From a virus, in IMG/VR virus record IMGVR_UViG_3300042516_003644, positions 1 through 36,148 of that record: DNA of 36,148 bases; one strand, written 5' to 3'. Below are positions 21,923 to 29,811 of this stretch, in pieces (positions within the stretch are counted from its first letter, which is position 1; each line of letters starts with the position of its first letter). Below the pieces are notes generated by a model, which had not been told where the DNA came from, did no database searches, and saw nothing but the letters and a program-made list of their open reading frames with translations. The position numbers and the translations under genes were made by a program.

Positions 21923-23638
21923 TCAAAGCCAACCCACAGCGTCAGGGTTGCGGCGGCGGAAGACGGCTTTGCCGCGCTCGTTGGCCTCTGGGTTTTGCTG
22001 GCGGCGGTAACATTCGTCCGTGGCCGCGCCTGTGAATAGCGGGTGGTCGTGGTAGAACTTAATGTGCCGCGCATCCTCGACAACGCCGTCTCGGTAGGAG
22101 CGGAAAGAAAACTCGGTGTCCGACCAATAGCCGTCGTATTCGGGACAAAGCAACCAATCGCGGCCCAGCCACCAGCGCCAGTTGAAGCACATGATGGTCA
22201 TTAACTTTTCGTCGGGCTTGTTGAAGCTGTCCGAAACGTGCAGCACGGTCGGCTTGTCCATGTGCGGGGTCATGGCTTGGATCACTTGCTCATCCCAACC
22301 GTGGGGGGGATAAACGTCCGACTGACTCATAATGAAGATGCGCGCTCCTGACGCCGTGGCTGCGCGGGCGGCGGCGTTGTAGTTGGCCACGGCAGAGGAA
22401 TGGCCTTCGGGAACGGCGGGCGCCATCGCGTGCGGGTAGTGCTGCAACTGCTCGACCACCTCCGTGTCGCTTTCGCAGATGCCAAAATAATACGCCACGC
22501 GCTCCGGGTGCGCGGCCCGCTCCAGCCAGAGGTTGCGGACTTCGATGTCCTTTTGCCCCCTGCCCGCTGGGTGGCCCACGGCAATGCGAGGTTTGAGGCG
22601 CTTCTGCCATTCTTTGCGGATGCGCTCGGCTTCTTTGCTGTGCCCGGCTTTAGCCAGGGCCAGCGTCTTTAGATCGTGCGCTCGCCATCCGTAGAGGGAC
22701 GCATCGTGCGTCCAAGAGGGTTCGTCGGGCATGGGTTGCGCTTCCATTGCGTAGGCATAGGCCAACCCTTTCTTTGGGTTGCCTCTGGCCGTGTGCATTT
22801 TGCAAAGCTCGGCGTAGCCTTCGCGGCGGTGCGGCATGAGGCGCACAGCTTCCAAGAGCGGGCGCTCGGCTTCGTCCACGTCTTTGATCCATCGGCCAAT
22901 GGTTTGGTAGGCCACGAACTTTTCCTCGTCGCCGAGGTCAGGGTGGGCCGTGGCAAAGATCGCGGCCTCCATGGCCTTCGGGATGTCTTGCTGCGTCTCG
23001 CACTCACGGAAGAGAAACCACCATTCGCGGCCCGTGCGTTGCTCTGGCGGCACGCTTTCAAGGATGGCGCGGTTGCGGACTACGCTGCCGCGCTTGTTGT
23101 TTTCGGGTAGGTGGATGACTTGAAGTTCCATGCACCAAGTATTTTTGGTGCCGTCCTTTGTCTCGATGTCCTCGTGAACGGCATTGATCCACTGGCTGTA
23201 GCAATCCACATGGACGAGGCGGATGCGCCTGGCATAGCTGCCACTGGCGTTGGTCACATACGGTGCGTAGATGGCGCCTTTGATGATCTCGGTGCCGCTG
23301 CGAATCTTGGCCAGCGCCTCGGCCCCTGAGTCGGCCAGCAGATCGTCGCAATCGGCCCACATGATCCAGTCGGCGCCTTCGGGTGCGAGGGCAAAGGTCT
23401 GATTGCGGGCGGCGGCGAAGTTGTCGACGTGCGGCCAATCTTTGCCCGTCTCGCCGTTGTGGTATTCGCCCACGATGCAGCCACGCGCCTTGGCGATGTC
23501 CAGCGTCTCGTCGGGCGGTTGCTTGCCGCAGGCGCGCACCACGCTGACAGAATCAACGTGCGGTTGGAAGCTGTCGAGGAAGCGGGTGATGTTGGCCGCT
23601 TCGTTGCCTACAATGATGCCGAGATGAATCTTTGCCAC
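21923..23638 (-). CDS. Two-domain GT2-type glycosyltransferase within the head operon
   Basis: The 571-residue protein starts with a GT-A fold (IHLGIIVGNEAANITRFLDSF, ARNQTFALAP) and a DxD-type motif WADCDDLL near residue 98. A helical middle with TPR-like spacing (ERPLLEAVRLMPHRREGYAELCKMH) follows. The C-terminal third is a second glycosyltransferase-like domain (VAYYFGICESD; SQSDVYPPHGWDEQV; EYDGYWSDTEFSFR). It lies directly after the capsid gene behind a strong terminator, with a GTG start and no strong ribosome-binding site, so expression may be low. Capsid or host glycosylation is plausible. Confidence 0.75.
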   Translation of the reverse strand: MAKIHLGIIVGNEAANITRFLDSFQPHVDSVSVVRACGKQPPDETLDIAKARGCIVGEYHNGETGKDWPHVDNFAAARNQTFALAPEGADWIMWADCDDLLADSGAEALAKIRSGTEIIKGAIYAPYVTNASGSYARRIRLVHVDCYSQWINAVHEDIETKDGTKNTWCMELQVIHLPENNKRGSVVRNRAILESVPPEQRTGREWWFLFRECETQQDIPKAMEAAIFATAHPDLGDEEKFVAYQTIGRWIKDVDEAERPLLEAVRLMPHRREGYAELCKMHTARGNPKKGLAYAYAMEAQPMPDEPSWTHDASLYGWRAHDLKTLALAKAGHSKEAERIRKEWQKRLKPRIAVGHPAGRGQKDIEVRNLWLERAAHPERVAYYFGICESDTEVVEQLQHYPHAMAPAVPEGHSSAVANYNAAARAATASGARIFIMSQSDVYPPHGWDEQVIQAMTPHMDKPTVLHVSDSFNKPDEKLMTIMCFNWRWWLGRDWLLCPEYDGYWSDTEFSFRSYRDGVVEDARHIKFYHDHPLFTGAATDECYRRQQNPEANERGKAVFRRRNPDAVGWL

Positions 23639-23654
23639 TGACTACAAAAGGAAA

Positions 23655-23681
23655 GGGCCACGGTGAGTGGAACCGTGACCC
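23655..23681 (-). terminator. Intrinsic terminator after the major capsid gene
   Basis: On the minus strand GGGTCACGGT pairs with ACCGTGGCCC around a 7-base loop with one G-U pair, followed by a T-rich TTTCCTTTTG (23643-23654). It lies between the capsid stop (23752) and the glycosyltransferase start (23638). This could uncouple capsid expression from downstream genes. Confidence 0.75.
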
Positions 23682-23705
23682 TTCGGGTCGAAACCCAGAT
23701 GAGAA

Positions 23706-23735
23706 CTCCCGGCGGGCCACTCAAACCGCCGGGAG
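23706..23735. terminator. Perfect 10-bp hairpin after the capsid gene
   Basis: CTCCCGGCGG and CCGCCGGGAG form a perfect stem around a 10-base loop. It lies 17 bases after the capsid stop and directly before the terminator at 23655-23681. With no T-run of its own it may protect the capsid mRNA 3' end or be the first half of a double terminator. Confidence 0.6.
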
Positions 23736-23751
23736 GATGAACACACGAGCC

Positions 23752-24600
23752 TTAGATGATGAGCGCGCAGGTGCCGCTGGTCAGACCGGCAGACGATCCC
23801 ATCATAACCTCGATGGACGCCGTGACGTTACGGGTCGCCTGTGAGGCTGTGATATTATACATAACTGTCATACCAAGCTGCTCGATCGTCACGGAATCCG
23901 AGACGTAGAGGAGGTTAGCGACAGCTGGGTCGATGGCGGGCATGGCCGAGGCCACCGCGATCGCTTCGGGCGAAACCGCGAAGCCGTCGAGGCCCGCAAC
24001 CGCACCAGAGAACGAGTTGGCGTAGTAGATGCCCTGGTCGAATCCGTAGGCTCCGTTTTGGAGCGGCAGGAAGTCGGCGTTGGTCGGGATCAGACGGCTG
24101 TAGATTTCGGGAGTGACAACCAAGCCCTTGCGGTCGCTCTTGCTGATCGAGCTCCAGAGAGTCGCCAGATGGCCGCTGCCGGGGGTGATGGTCGTGGTCG
24201 TGACAACCGCCGCGCCGAAATTGGTGGTCGTGATCGGGGTGATCGCAACCGAGAACAATTTGTCGGCAAGAGCGTTGAGGTTGATACGAACCAAGTTCTC
24301 CAGACGATGACCCAGAGCGAGGTCGGCCTGTGTGATGCCGAAGAACTGGCTGTAGTGGTCGAGCGTCACGGTCGCCTTGCCAACGGTAACGTCGGAAGCC
24401 GGGGTGAAATCGGTCGGGTTGGTCGCCGTGGCGCTGGTGGCCGTGACGAGGGGCACCTGAATGGTGTCCTTGGGTTTGCGGACTTCGTTGCTGAAATCCG
24501 TGCTGAAGATGCGAAGCGGGGCCAACCTGTTGGCGAGCACCGTCTGCACTTGTTCAGAGATCGTCGCTACGACGAGTGCTGAATCGAATGAGTTAGCCAT
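23752..24600 (-). CDS. Major capsid protein
   Basis: The 282-residue protein reads as a phage coat protein: N-terminal helix (SALVVATISEQVQTVLANRL), RKPKDTIQVPLV, repeated Ala/Thr strands, a SQFFGITQADLALG segment, and a C-terminal core with GLVVTPEIYSRLIP and ALII end. It directly follows the protease/scaffold gene, the usual position of the HK97-fold capsid. The leader before ATG is A/C-rich (AACCAACAACCAACA) without a Shine-Dalgarno site. It is followed by two hairpins. Confidence 0.85.
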   Translation of the reverse strand: MANSFDSALVVATISEQVQTVLANRLAPLRIFSTDFSNEVRKPKDTIQVPLVTATSATATNPTDFTPASDVTVGKATVTLDHYSQFFGITQADLALGHRLENLVRINLNALADKLFSVAITPITTTNFGAAVVTTTTITPGSGHLATLWSSISKSDRKGLVVTPEIYSRLIPTNADFLPLQNGAYGFDQGIYYANSFSGAVAGLDGFAVSPEAIAVASAMPAIDPAVANLLYVSDSVTIEQLGMTVMYNITASQATRNVTASIEVMMGSSAGLTSGTCALII

Positions 24601-24640
24601 ATACTATTTGTTTGTTGGTTGTTGGTTTTTCTTTGGGGGT
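24601..24640 (-). promoter_or_regulatory. A/C-rich leader of the capsid gene
   Basis: The minus-strand leader just before the capsid ATG consists of AACCAACAACCAACA followed by AACAAATAGT, with almost no G. The SSB-like gene has a near-identical block (36070-36104). An unstructured leader of this kind can give efficient Shine-Dalgarno-independent initiation. Confidence 0.5.
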
Positions 24641-24646
24641 TGGCCC

Positions 24647-25051
24647 TTAGAAAGTCTTGGCGTTGCGAGCGCGGTAGATGGCGCTCTTGTTCGCGGAAAA
24701 GATTTGCGCGGCGCGCTTCCAGTCCTTCGACTCGGAGGCGGCTTTGAACTGCTCGACCGGGTCTTCGGAGGCGACGGCGTTGCTGGCGACGGCCTCGCTG
24801 CCTTTGGCGGCGAGAGCGATTTCGAGCTCGGCGACTTTCGCGGAAAGGGCGGAGAGTTCGGCGGCTTCGGGAGCGGGCGCGACCTCTTCGGACTTCACTT
24901 CCTCGGCGACAACTTCAGCCTCGGCGGGTTCGGATTTGTCGGCGGCGATGGCGGCGACGGATTCTTCGAGCTTGGAGACAACGGCGGTCAGCGCCTCGAT
25001 GGCGGCTTTCGCGTCAAACTCGACTTGTTCGGTGACAGAAGATTCGGTCAT
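24647..25051 (-). CDS. Nested scaffold protein from an internal in-frame start (Nu3-like)
   Basis: Within the protease frame, Met153 is encoded by an ATG at 25051 with an excellent GGAGGG ribosome-binding site. It also has the same TTGACAC-13 bases-ATG module found at true gene starts. Starting here gives a separate 134-residue acidic coiled-coil protein made only of the scaffold domain, as lambda makes Nu3 from within C. This supports two products from one reading frame. Confidence 0.7.
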   Translation of the reverse strand: MTESSVTEQVEFDAKAAIEALTAVVSKLEESVAAIAADKSEPAEAEVVAEEVKSEEVAPAPEAAELSALSAKVAELEIALAAKGSEAVASNAVASEDPVEQFKAASESKDWKRAAQIFSANKSAIYRARNAKTF

Positions 25052-25507
25052 GCCCTCCGCCGAGGTGTCAACTTGGGCGGGCTCACTGCCGGCGCGAAAC
25101 ACGCCCTCGCGGTTTGCTGCGGGGCGGCTGACGAGATCGACGCTGACCAAATTTTCGACGCGGGCAAATCGGCGGTCGCCCACTTCTTCGGGCTTGCCGC
25201 TGAAAGCCATGCTGAATCCGACGCGGCCAGGCGCTTTGGAAAGAATCTCGGCGTAAAACTCCGCCTGCGGGTGAGCCGAAAGCAGTTCCAAATCGGCGCG
25301 CAGTTGGTCTTCCTCGATGCGGAAGTTGTTGAGCAGGCCGATGAGCGAATCGATGGACTCGTCGTGATCGACAAACACTTTGACCGGGCTACCAGCCTGC
25401 CCCGCCTGTTCGGCTTGGAGCAGGGTCACATCGTCCACGAACATCTCGTGGCCGAGAGCAGGGCCAACCGTGGCTACGCTGATGCCGTCAAATTTGAGTT
25501 CCGCCAT
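24647..25507 (-). CDS. Prohead protease fused to scaffold
   Basis: Residues 1-150 form a U35-type prohead protease: FVDHDE with the candidate catalytic His48, and VGFSMAFSG with candidate Ser99, followed by the typical LVSVDLVSRPAANREGVF. Residues 153-286 are a helical, acidic Glu/Ala-rich scaffold (KLEESVAAIAAD, SALSAKVAELEIALAA) ending in a basic KDWKRAAQIF segment. The protease matures the capsid and removes the scaffold. This is the lambda C/Nu3 layout. The start at 25507 follows a TTGACAT heptamer by 14 bases. Confidence 0.8.
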   Translation of the reverse strand: MAELKFDGISVATVGPALGHEMFVDDVTLLQAEQAGQAGSPVKVFVDHDESIDSLIGLLNNFRIEEDQLRADLELLSAHPQAEFYAEILSKAPGRVGFSMAFSGKPEEVGDRRFARVENLVSVDLVSRPAANREGVFRAGSEPAQVDTSAEGMTESSVTEQVEFDAKAAIEALTAVVSKLEESVAAIAADKSEPAEAEVVAEEVKSEEVAPAPEAAELSALSAKVAELEIALAAKGSEAVASNAVASEDPVEQFKAASESKDWKRAAQIFSANKSAIYRARNAKTF

Positions 25508-25524
25508 ATAGGCGGCGGCTCATG

Positions 25525-25713
25525 TCAAGCGGAGGGCTTGAGATCGGACTTCTTGCGCTTGTAGATCCGCTTCTTTTTGCGGGCGCGGGCGGAAAACTCG
25601 GATTTTTTTGCCTCAGATTTTTTCAAAATTCCCGCAACCCACTCAGGATTTCCGAAATCTGGCGTCGGCTTTTCGCCGTCAATAACGATGACGATTTCTT
25701 CAGATTCTTTCAT
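25525..25713 (-). CDS. Small Lys-rich protein after the portal extension
   Basis: The 62-residue product has an acidic start (KESEEIVIVIDGEKPTPDFG) and a very basic end (SEFSARARKKKRIYKRKKSD). It overlaps the portal stop by 14 bases and shares the AT-rich composition of the portal extension, suggesting both arrived together. It may interact with or inhibit the extension domain, or bind nucleic acid. No family is recognised. Confidence 0.5.
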   Translation of the reverse strand: MKESEEIVIVIDGEKPTPDFGNPEWVAGILKKSEAKKSEFSARARKKKRIYKRKKSDLKPSA

Positions 25714-27745
25714 AATGGAAACCAAATACCTCTGCCGTGTTTTTGCAAGCCTCGTGACCCCATTCAATCGTTGCCTGTCTTGGGGTCATCGCCCCACTTT
25801 TTACTGCTTCGTTGTATTTTGGAGCCAAATCAACGCCCTGCTGTTCGAGCTCAAAAGCCATTTCATCTCCTGAAGCTGGCCAAAACTCGTTTGGATTTGG
25901 CTTTCTAATAACATACAAAGAATCTTTTGTGACTGCTCGCAATTCATACAAGTTCATATCAGCAGCAGCCTTAAAATCCGCTTCGCTAAAAGGGCTTCCG
26001 CCTGGGTGATTATGTGTAAATGTAGCGTTTTTTGTATTAATGATTGTCCTAAATTCTGAACGAGTGAATGCTATTTGGCTTTTTTCTCCGTCTTTTCTCA
26101 GAACAAACTCACCATTTTCATTAACTACTAAACAAGATTCAAAGTCTTGGTTTACAATTTTTTTTTCAAAATTGCTTATTGCTTTGTGCTTTGAGGGAAA
26201 TGTTCTTTTTGGTGTTTCTTGCGGCTGTGGTGATTTTGACTGCCCCTTTTTAGCACAATCATTCCCCGGCTTAAACCCGCCCTTGCCCGTTCCGCAATCC
26301 AGTTGAGCAAAGTCCGCATCCGTGGAGGCGGGCGGAGTTGAACCGCCGTCCCCTGTAGGCACAGGGTCGATAACCGTCGCCCCCTCGGTGCGCTCGACGC
26401 CGACCACCACGCCGAGCTCGGCGGCAAACTGACGTTCGGCAGCAATTTCCTGCATGGCCGTTTTCCAATCGAGCCCCTGTTCGCCAAAGAAGTCGGCCAA
26501 GGTCATTAGCCCGGCCTTCACATCGTCCCGGCGGGCCTGCGCTTCGCGGCCCACGTCCACCGTGATCGAGCGCGGGGTCTGCCAATGCACACGCCGCCAG
26601 TTCGGATTCATGGGCAACTGCCCGCTGCGGATGGCATTGGCTATCGCGTAGTTCCAGAGCTTGCCAAGGAAGGAGGAGATAAGAACGTCTTGCCGAGCGG
26701 CAAAGGCGCGGGCGGCTTTCTGAATGATGAAACGCTGGGCCACGCCGCCGACAGCGGAGGTGTCCCAGATAAATTCGTAGGGCAGGCCGAGGCCGAGTGC
26801 GGCGGCGCGGATGTATTGCTCCAGATGCGCGTCCAACTTTTCGTTGGGGCGATTCATCATAAACGACTCGATGCGCTCGGTGGCCTTGAGGCGCGGGATC
26901 ATGCCGCCGCCGAAAACTGTTTCGCGGGTCAGGCTTTCGCCCGTGCTCTTGGACAAGTCGCCAAAGAATCCTTCGGCGCCCACCCCGCCCTGCGCGTTCT
27001 GAACGACAAGGCCGATGCTGCTGCCGATCTTCGCGGCCTGCATTTCAAAGCGGAGAAGTTCGTCGCGGTCGAGGAGGTTGTTGAGCGCCACGGCCACGGC
27101 GGGATAGCCGCGCACTTGGTCGGGGCGTTCGGGCTCGTAAACGTGGAGCATCAGATCCGCCTGGATGCTGCGGCTCGTGCGCTGGCTGAAGGTGTCGCCC
27201 TCGACCACATGATAAGCGAGCGGACGCGCAAAGCGGTCGAGGCTCACGCCATCAATGATCTGGTCGGCCTTGTCGGGCGGGTTGGCCACGCGGTGCGACT
27301 CGACCACTTGGACGGCGGGCGCGCCGTCACGCTTGTTGGTCAGGATGCAAAAGATTTCGCCGTCGCGGTCGATGGCCTCAGAGACGAGCATTTGCAGCCG
27401 GCGCATATCGTGGCGCTCGCTGATTTCGGGCGACTTGCTCCAGTTATCCCACCACGCTTCGGCGGCATCATCCCATGCGGGATCGCCGCTGTTGGCCTGC
27501 GGGGCGATGGCCGAGCCGACCGAGTAGGTCGCCTTGTCGCGGATGGCGCTTCTGACGATCGCGTTGTTGTAAAAAAGTTTGCGCGACAGGCCGAGCAGGC
27601 GCACACGGTCGCCGTTGGAGATATCCACCTTGCTGTCCTGCGCCTGCGATTGCACCCATGCGCGTTCTTCCGGGCGCCAGTTGGCGGCTTCGACCATGCG
27701 GGAAAAGCCCAGCGCCTTGGCCATTTTGTCGATGAGGTTGGCCAC
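25700..27745 (-). CDS. Portal protein with a JAB-like C-terminal extension
   Basis: Residues 1-483 are a lambda-type portal, the dodecameric DNA channel: RLLGLSRKLFYNNAIVRSAI, LQMLVSEAIDRDGEIFCI, and VGGVAQRFIIQKAARAFAAR. A linker (CGTGKGGFKPGNDCAKKG, 484-501) leads to a roughly 170-residue extension. This contains THNHPGGSPFSEAD, where His578, His580, Ser587 and Asp590 resemble the JAB/MPN metal-binding pattern, though the His-to-Ser spacing is one residue short. The extension DNA (25700-26215) is AT-rich, unlike the GC-rich portal. The GTG at 27745 has a GGAG site and follows the gpW-like stop. Confidence 0.8.
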   Translation of the reverse strand: MANLIDKMAKALGFSRMVEAANWRPEERAWVQSQAQDSKVDISNGDRVRLLGLSRKLFYNNAIVRSAIRDKATYSVGSAIAPQANSGDPAWDDAAEAWWDNWSKSPEISERHDMRRLQMLVSEAIDRDGEIFCILTNKRDGAPAVQVVESHRVANPPDKADQIIDGVSLDRFARPLAYHVVEGDTFSQRTSRSIQADLMLHVYEPERPDQVRGYPAVAVALNNLLDRDELLRFEMQAAKIGSSIGLVVQNAQGGVGAEGFFGDLSKSTGESLTRETVFGGGMIPRLKATERIESFMMNRPNEKLDAHLEQYIRAAALGLGLPYEFIWDTSAVGGVAQRFIIQKAARAFAARQDVLISSFLGKLWNYAIANAIRSGQLPMNPNWRRVHWQTPRSITVDVGREAQARRDDVKAGLMTLADFFGEQGLDWKTAMQEIAAERQFAAELGVVVGVERTEGATVIDPVPTGDGGSTPPASTDADFAQLDCGTGKGGFKPGNDCAKKGQSKSPQPQETPKRTFPSKHKAISNFEKKIVNQDFESCLVVNENGEFVLRKDGEKSQIAFTRSEFRTIINTKNATFTHNHPGGSPFSEADFKAAADMNLYELRAVTKDSLYVIRKPNPNEFWPASGDEMAFELEQQGVDLAPKYNEAVKSGAMTPRQATIEWGHEACKNTAEVFGFHYERI

Positions 27746-27746
27746 T

Positions 27747-28007
27747 TTAATATACTCCGTATTGGGCGCGGGTGGCGCGGTCGTTGCCGATGTCGCCGGC
27801 ATTGATGGCGAGGGCCGTCTCGATGAGGCCGAGCATTTCCCAAGCATCGTAACTCTTCTGAAGCGTCACCGACCGACCGCCCACACTGCTTGACAAAACA
27901 AACGCTTGAGAGGCGCCGCCCGCCAGAATTTGCGCCTTGCAGCTTGCTTTGAGTTGGGAAAGTTCGGACGCCGTGAAGACACGGGCGAGCATCGACGCAT
28001 CGGTCAT
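27747..28007 (-). CDS. gpW-like head-tail joining protein
   Basis: The 86-residue protein lies between large terminase and portal, the place of lambda gpW. It has two helices (TASELSQLKASCKAQILA and SYDAWEMLGLIETALAINAG) flanking a short beta hairpin (AFVLSSSVGGRSVTL), which fits the gpW fold. It would plug the portal after packaging. The start is in the TTGACAC-13 bases-ATG module with GAGGGC. Confidence 0.55.
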   Translation of the reverse strand: MTDASMLARVFTASELSQLKASCKAQILAGGASQAFVLSSSVGGRSVTLQKSYDAWEMLGLIETALAINAGDIGNDRATRAQYGVY

Positions 28008-28023
28008 GCCCTCGTTGCTTGTG

Positions 28024-29811
28024 TCAAGGAGTGGCGTTCTGTGCGCGGAAGGCCGACAAGAAGCAATCCATGTAAACCAGCGCCATTTTCTCGCAGTCGG
28101 CCAAGTGGTTGGGGCCGAATCTCTGCCACTTCTTTTCGTCCTTATCGTCTACCAGCGCCTCGTTTTGCATCTGCGAAACGTAGTCCTTGGCCAAATCTCG
28201 CGGCAGATACCACGGCACGCGGCCATCCCGTAGCACATCGTGGTAAAGCCGTTCCTGCCATAGCAACGCATCGAAGCGCATTTGGCGGATGGTGCGAGTG
28301 CCGTCGATCTGAAGCTCACCTGTCTCCCAAGGCTTCAAAGACGAGTTGTGCTTTTTGGTTCGACCAAAGGCCGCGCAAAATTTGCCCGCTGTGCCGAAAA
28401 CAAAGTTGTAAACGCCCGAAGTCGCCTTGGCCGCATACCCGGCATCGACAATCCCCCACTGGCAACCAAGCTCGCGGAATTTCTCTGACAGCCCGCCCCA
28501 TCCCAAGGCAGACCCGTATTGCACGAGATAGCTACTGCCGTCTTCGTGCAGTTGGCGAACCAGCCACCACAGTTCGGTTTGCTGCACGTCCACGGCCATG
28601 AGCCGGGCCAGCATCCCGTCGCTGGGCGGTTGCCCCAGAAGATACTTGGGCGAGGCGTCGATGCGCTCGCGGATCATGGCGGTGGTGATGCGTGAGCCCT
28701 CGACCTTCCACGGGATCGCCAGTTCGCGGTTGTAGAAATCCTGCAATCCGCCCGGTGCTTCTCGGTCTTGCAAAAACTTCACGGCCAAATCCGCCCACTT
28801 CCGCCACGGTGCGTAAAGAGATGACAAGTGATAGCTTCGGCGCCCTGGCTCGGCAGCAAAATCCGTGGGCCTCCACTCGCCTCGCTCAAGCATCTCTTGT
28901 TTGTCGGCCTCTTCGTGCGCGTGACCACAGGCAGGACAAACACACCGCGCCGTTGCGGCCACGCGCTCCATGTTCCAGCCTTCGTCTTGCTTGGCCGTCT
29001 CATCCCATTTGATGTGCTCCCACTCCAAAGACCACGCTTCGCCGCAGCCAAGGCACGGCACGAAGTATTTACGCTGGTCGCCCTTCAGCCATTCCGTCCA
29101 GATCGCCCCGTCTTCGTAGGTCGGGGTTGAGGTCGTTACGATGATGTGCTGCGGGTAAGTCGCTACACGGGCCTCGGCCAACTGCAAAGGCGCGGACTCT
29201 TTGCCGCCCTTCGCGGGAAATTTGTCCAATTCGTCCATGCACAGCGCGGCAATCGAGCGCGAAGAAAGCGAGGCCGGCGAGTTGCTGCCCGTGAACCACA
29301 CGCTCATGCGGTCAAAGTGTTGCTCTAAGAGTCGATACTTGTCGGGGTCGGCCTGCTTGTGCCGCGCCAAAGTCGGGTTCTGATCTATGAGCGGCATCCA
29401 TCGAGTCTCGGAGAATGACCGAGCCAAGTGCGTCGAAGGCATGACCCAAAGACACGGGGCGGGATTTACGTCCAGCTTGTAGGCCATGCCCACGATGATG
29501 GCCGTGGTCTTGCTCGTCTGCGCGCCCCACACCAAGGCAAGCCGACGCACCCGCTCGTCCGCAAAGCACTCCAACACTTCGCGCACATACGGAGTGCGCT
29601 GGGTTAGATAACTCCCCGGCTTGTTGGTGATGCGCTCGGAGAGCTTCAGATTGGACTCGGCCCACGCCACCACGCCCGGCTTCGGCGGCGTCAGCGTTAC
29701 CTCGTGCCCAGCGGCCCACGCTTCGGCTAACCCTTCGCGGTCGCCTCCGACAATGACGGCGGCAGGGTCGCTAAGTGCTTCCGCAGCATCGAAGTCGCCT
29801 GCTCTCCCCAC
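28024..29811 (-). CDS. Terminase large subunit (GpA family)
   Basis: This protein of about 595 residues is the packaging motor and endonuclease. The ATPase domain has RRLALVWGAQTSKTTAI (Walker-A-like loop), WVMPSTHLARSFSETRW and CMDELDKF (Walker B). The GpA-type zinc segment CLGCG...CPACGH follows. The nuclease domain has LMAVDVQQTELWWLV and GIVDAGYAA. The start is uncertain because the frame continues far upstream through the small terminase gene. The GTG at 29811 gives normal GpA length with an 85-base overlap, as in lambda Nu1/A. Confidence 0.88.
   Translation of the reverse strand: MGRAGDFDAAEALSDPAAVIVGGDREGLAEAWAAGHEVTLTPPKPGVVAWAESNLKLSERITNKPGSYLTQRTPYVREVLECFADERVRRLALVWGAQTSKTTAIIVGMAYKLDVNPAPCLWVMPSTHLARSFSETRWMPLIDQNPTLARHKQADPDKYRLLEQHFDRMSVWFTGSNSPASLSSRSIAALCMDELDKFPAKGGKESAPLQLAEARVATYPQHIIVTTSTPTYEDGAIWTEWLKGDQRKYFVPCLGCGEAWSLEWEHIKWDETAKQDEGWNMERVAATARCVCPACGHAHEEADKQEMLERGEWRPTDFAAEPGRRSYHLSSLYAPWRKWADLAVKFLQDREAPGGLQDFYNRELAIPWKVEGSRITTAMIRERIDASPKYLLGQPPSDGMLARLMAVDVQQTELWWLVRQLHEDGSSYLVQYGSALGWGGLSEKFRELGCQWGIVDAGYAAKATSGVYNFVFGTAGKFCAAFGRTKKHNSSLKPWETGELQIDGTRTIRQMRFDALLWQERLYHDVLRDGRVPWYLPRDLAKDYVSQMQNEALVDDKDEKKWQRFGPNHLADCEKMALVYMDCFLSAFRAQNATP

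Noticed and set aside
24461-25564. 367-codon plus-strand frame with Gly/Phe-rich product
   Set aside because: It is antisense to the protease/scaffold gene; its repetitive Gly-rich sequence mirrors the Glu/Ala codons of the scaffold.
26585-27805. 406-codon plus-strand frame
   Set aside because: Antisense to the portal core, whose family is secure.
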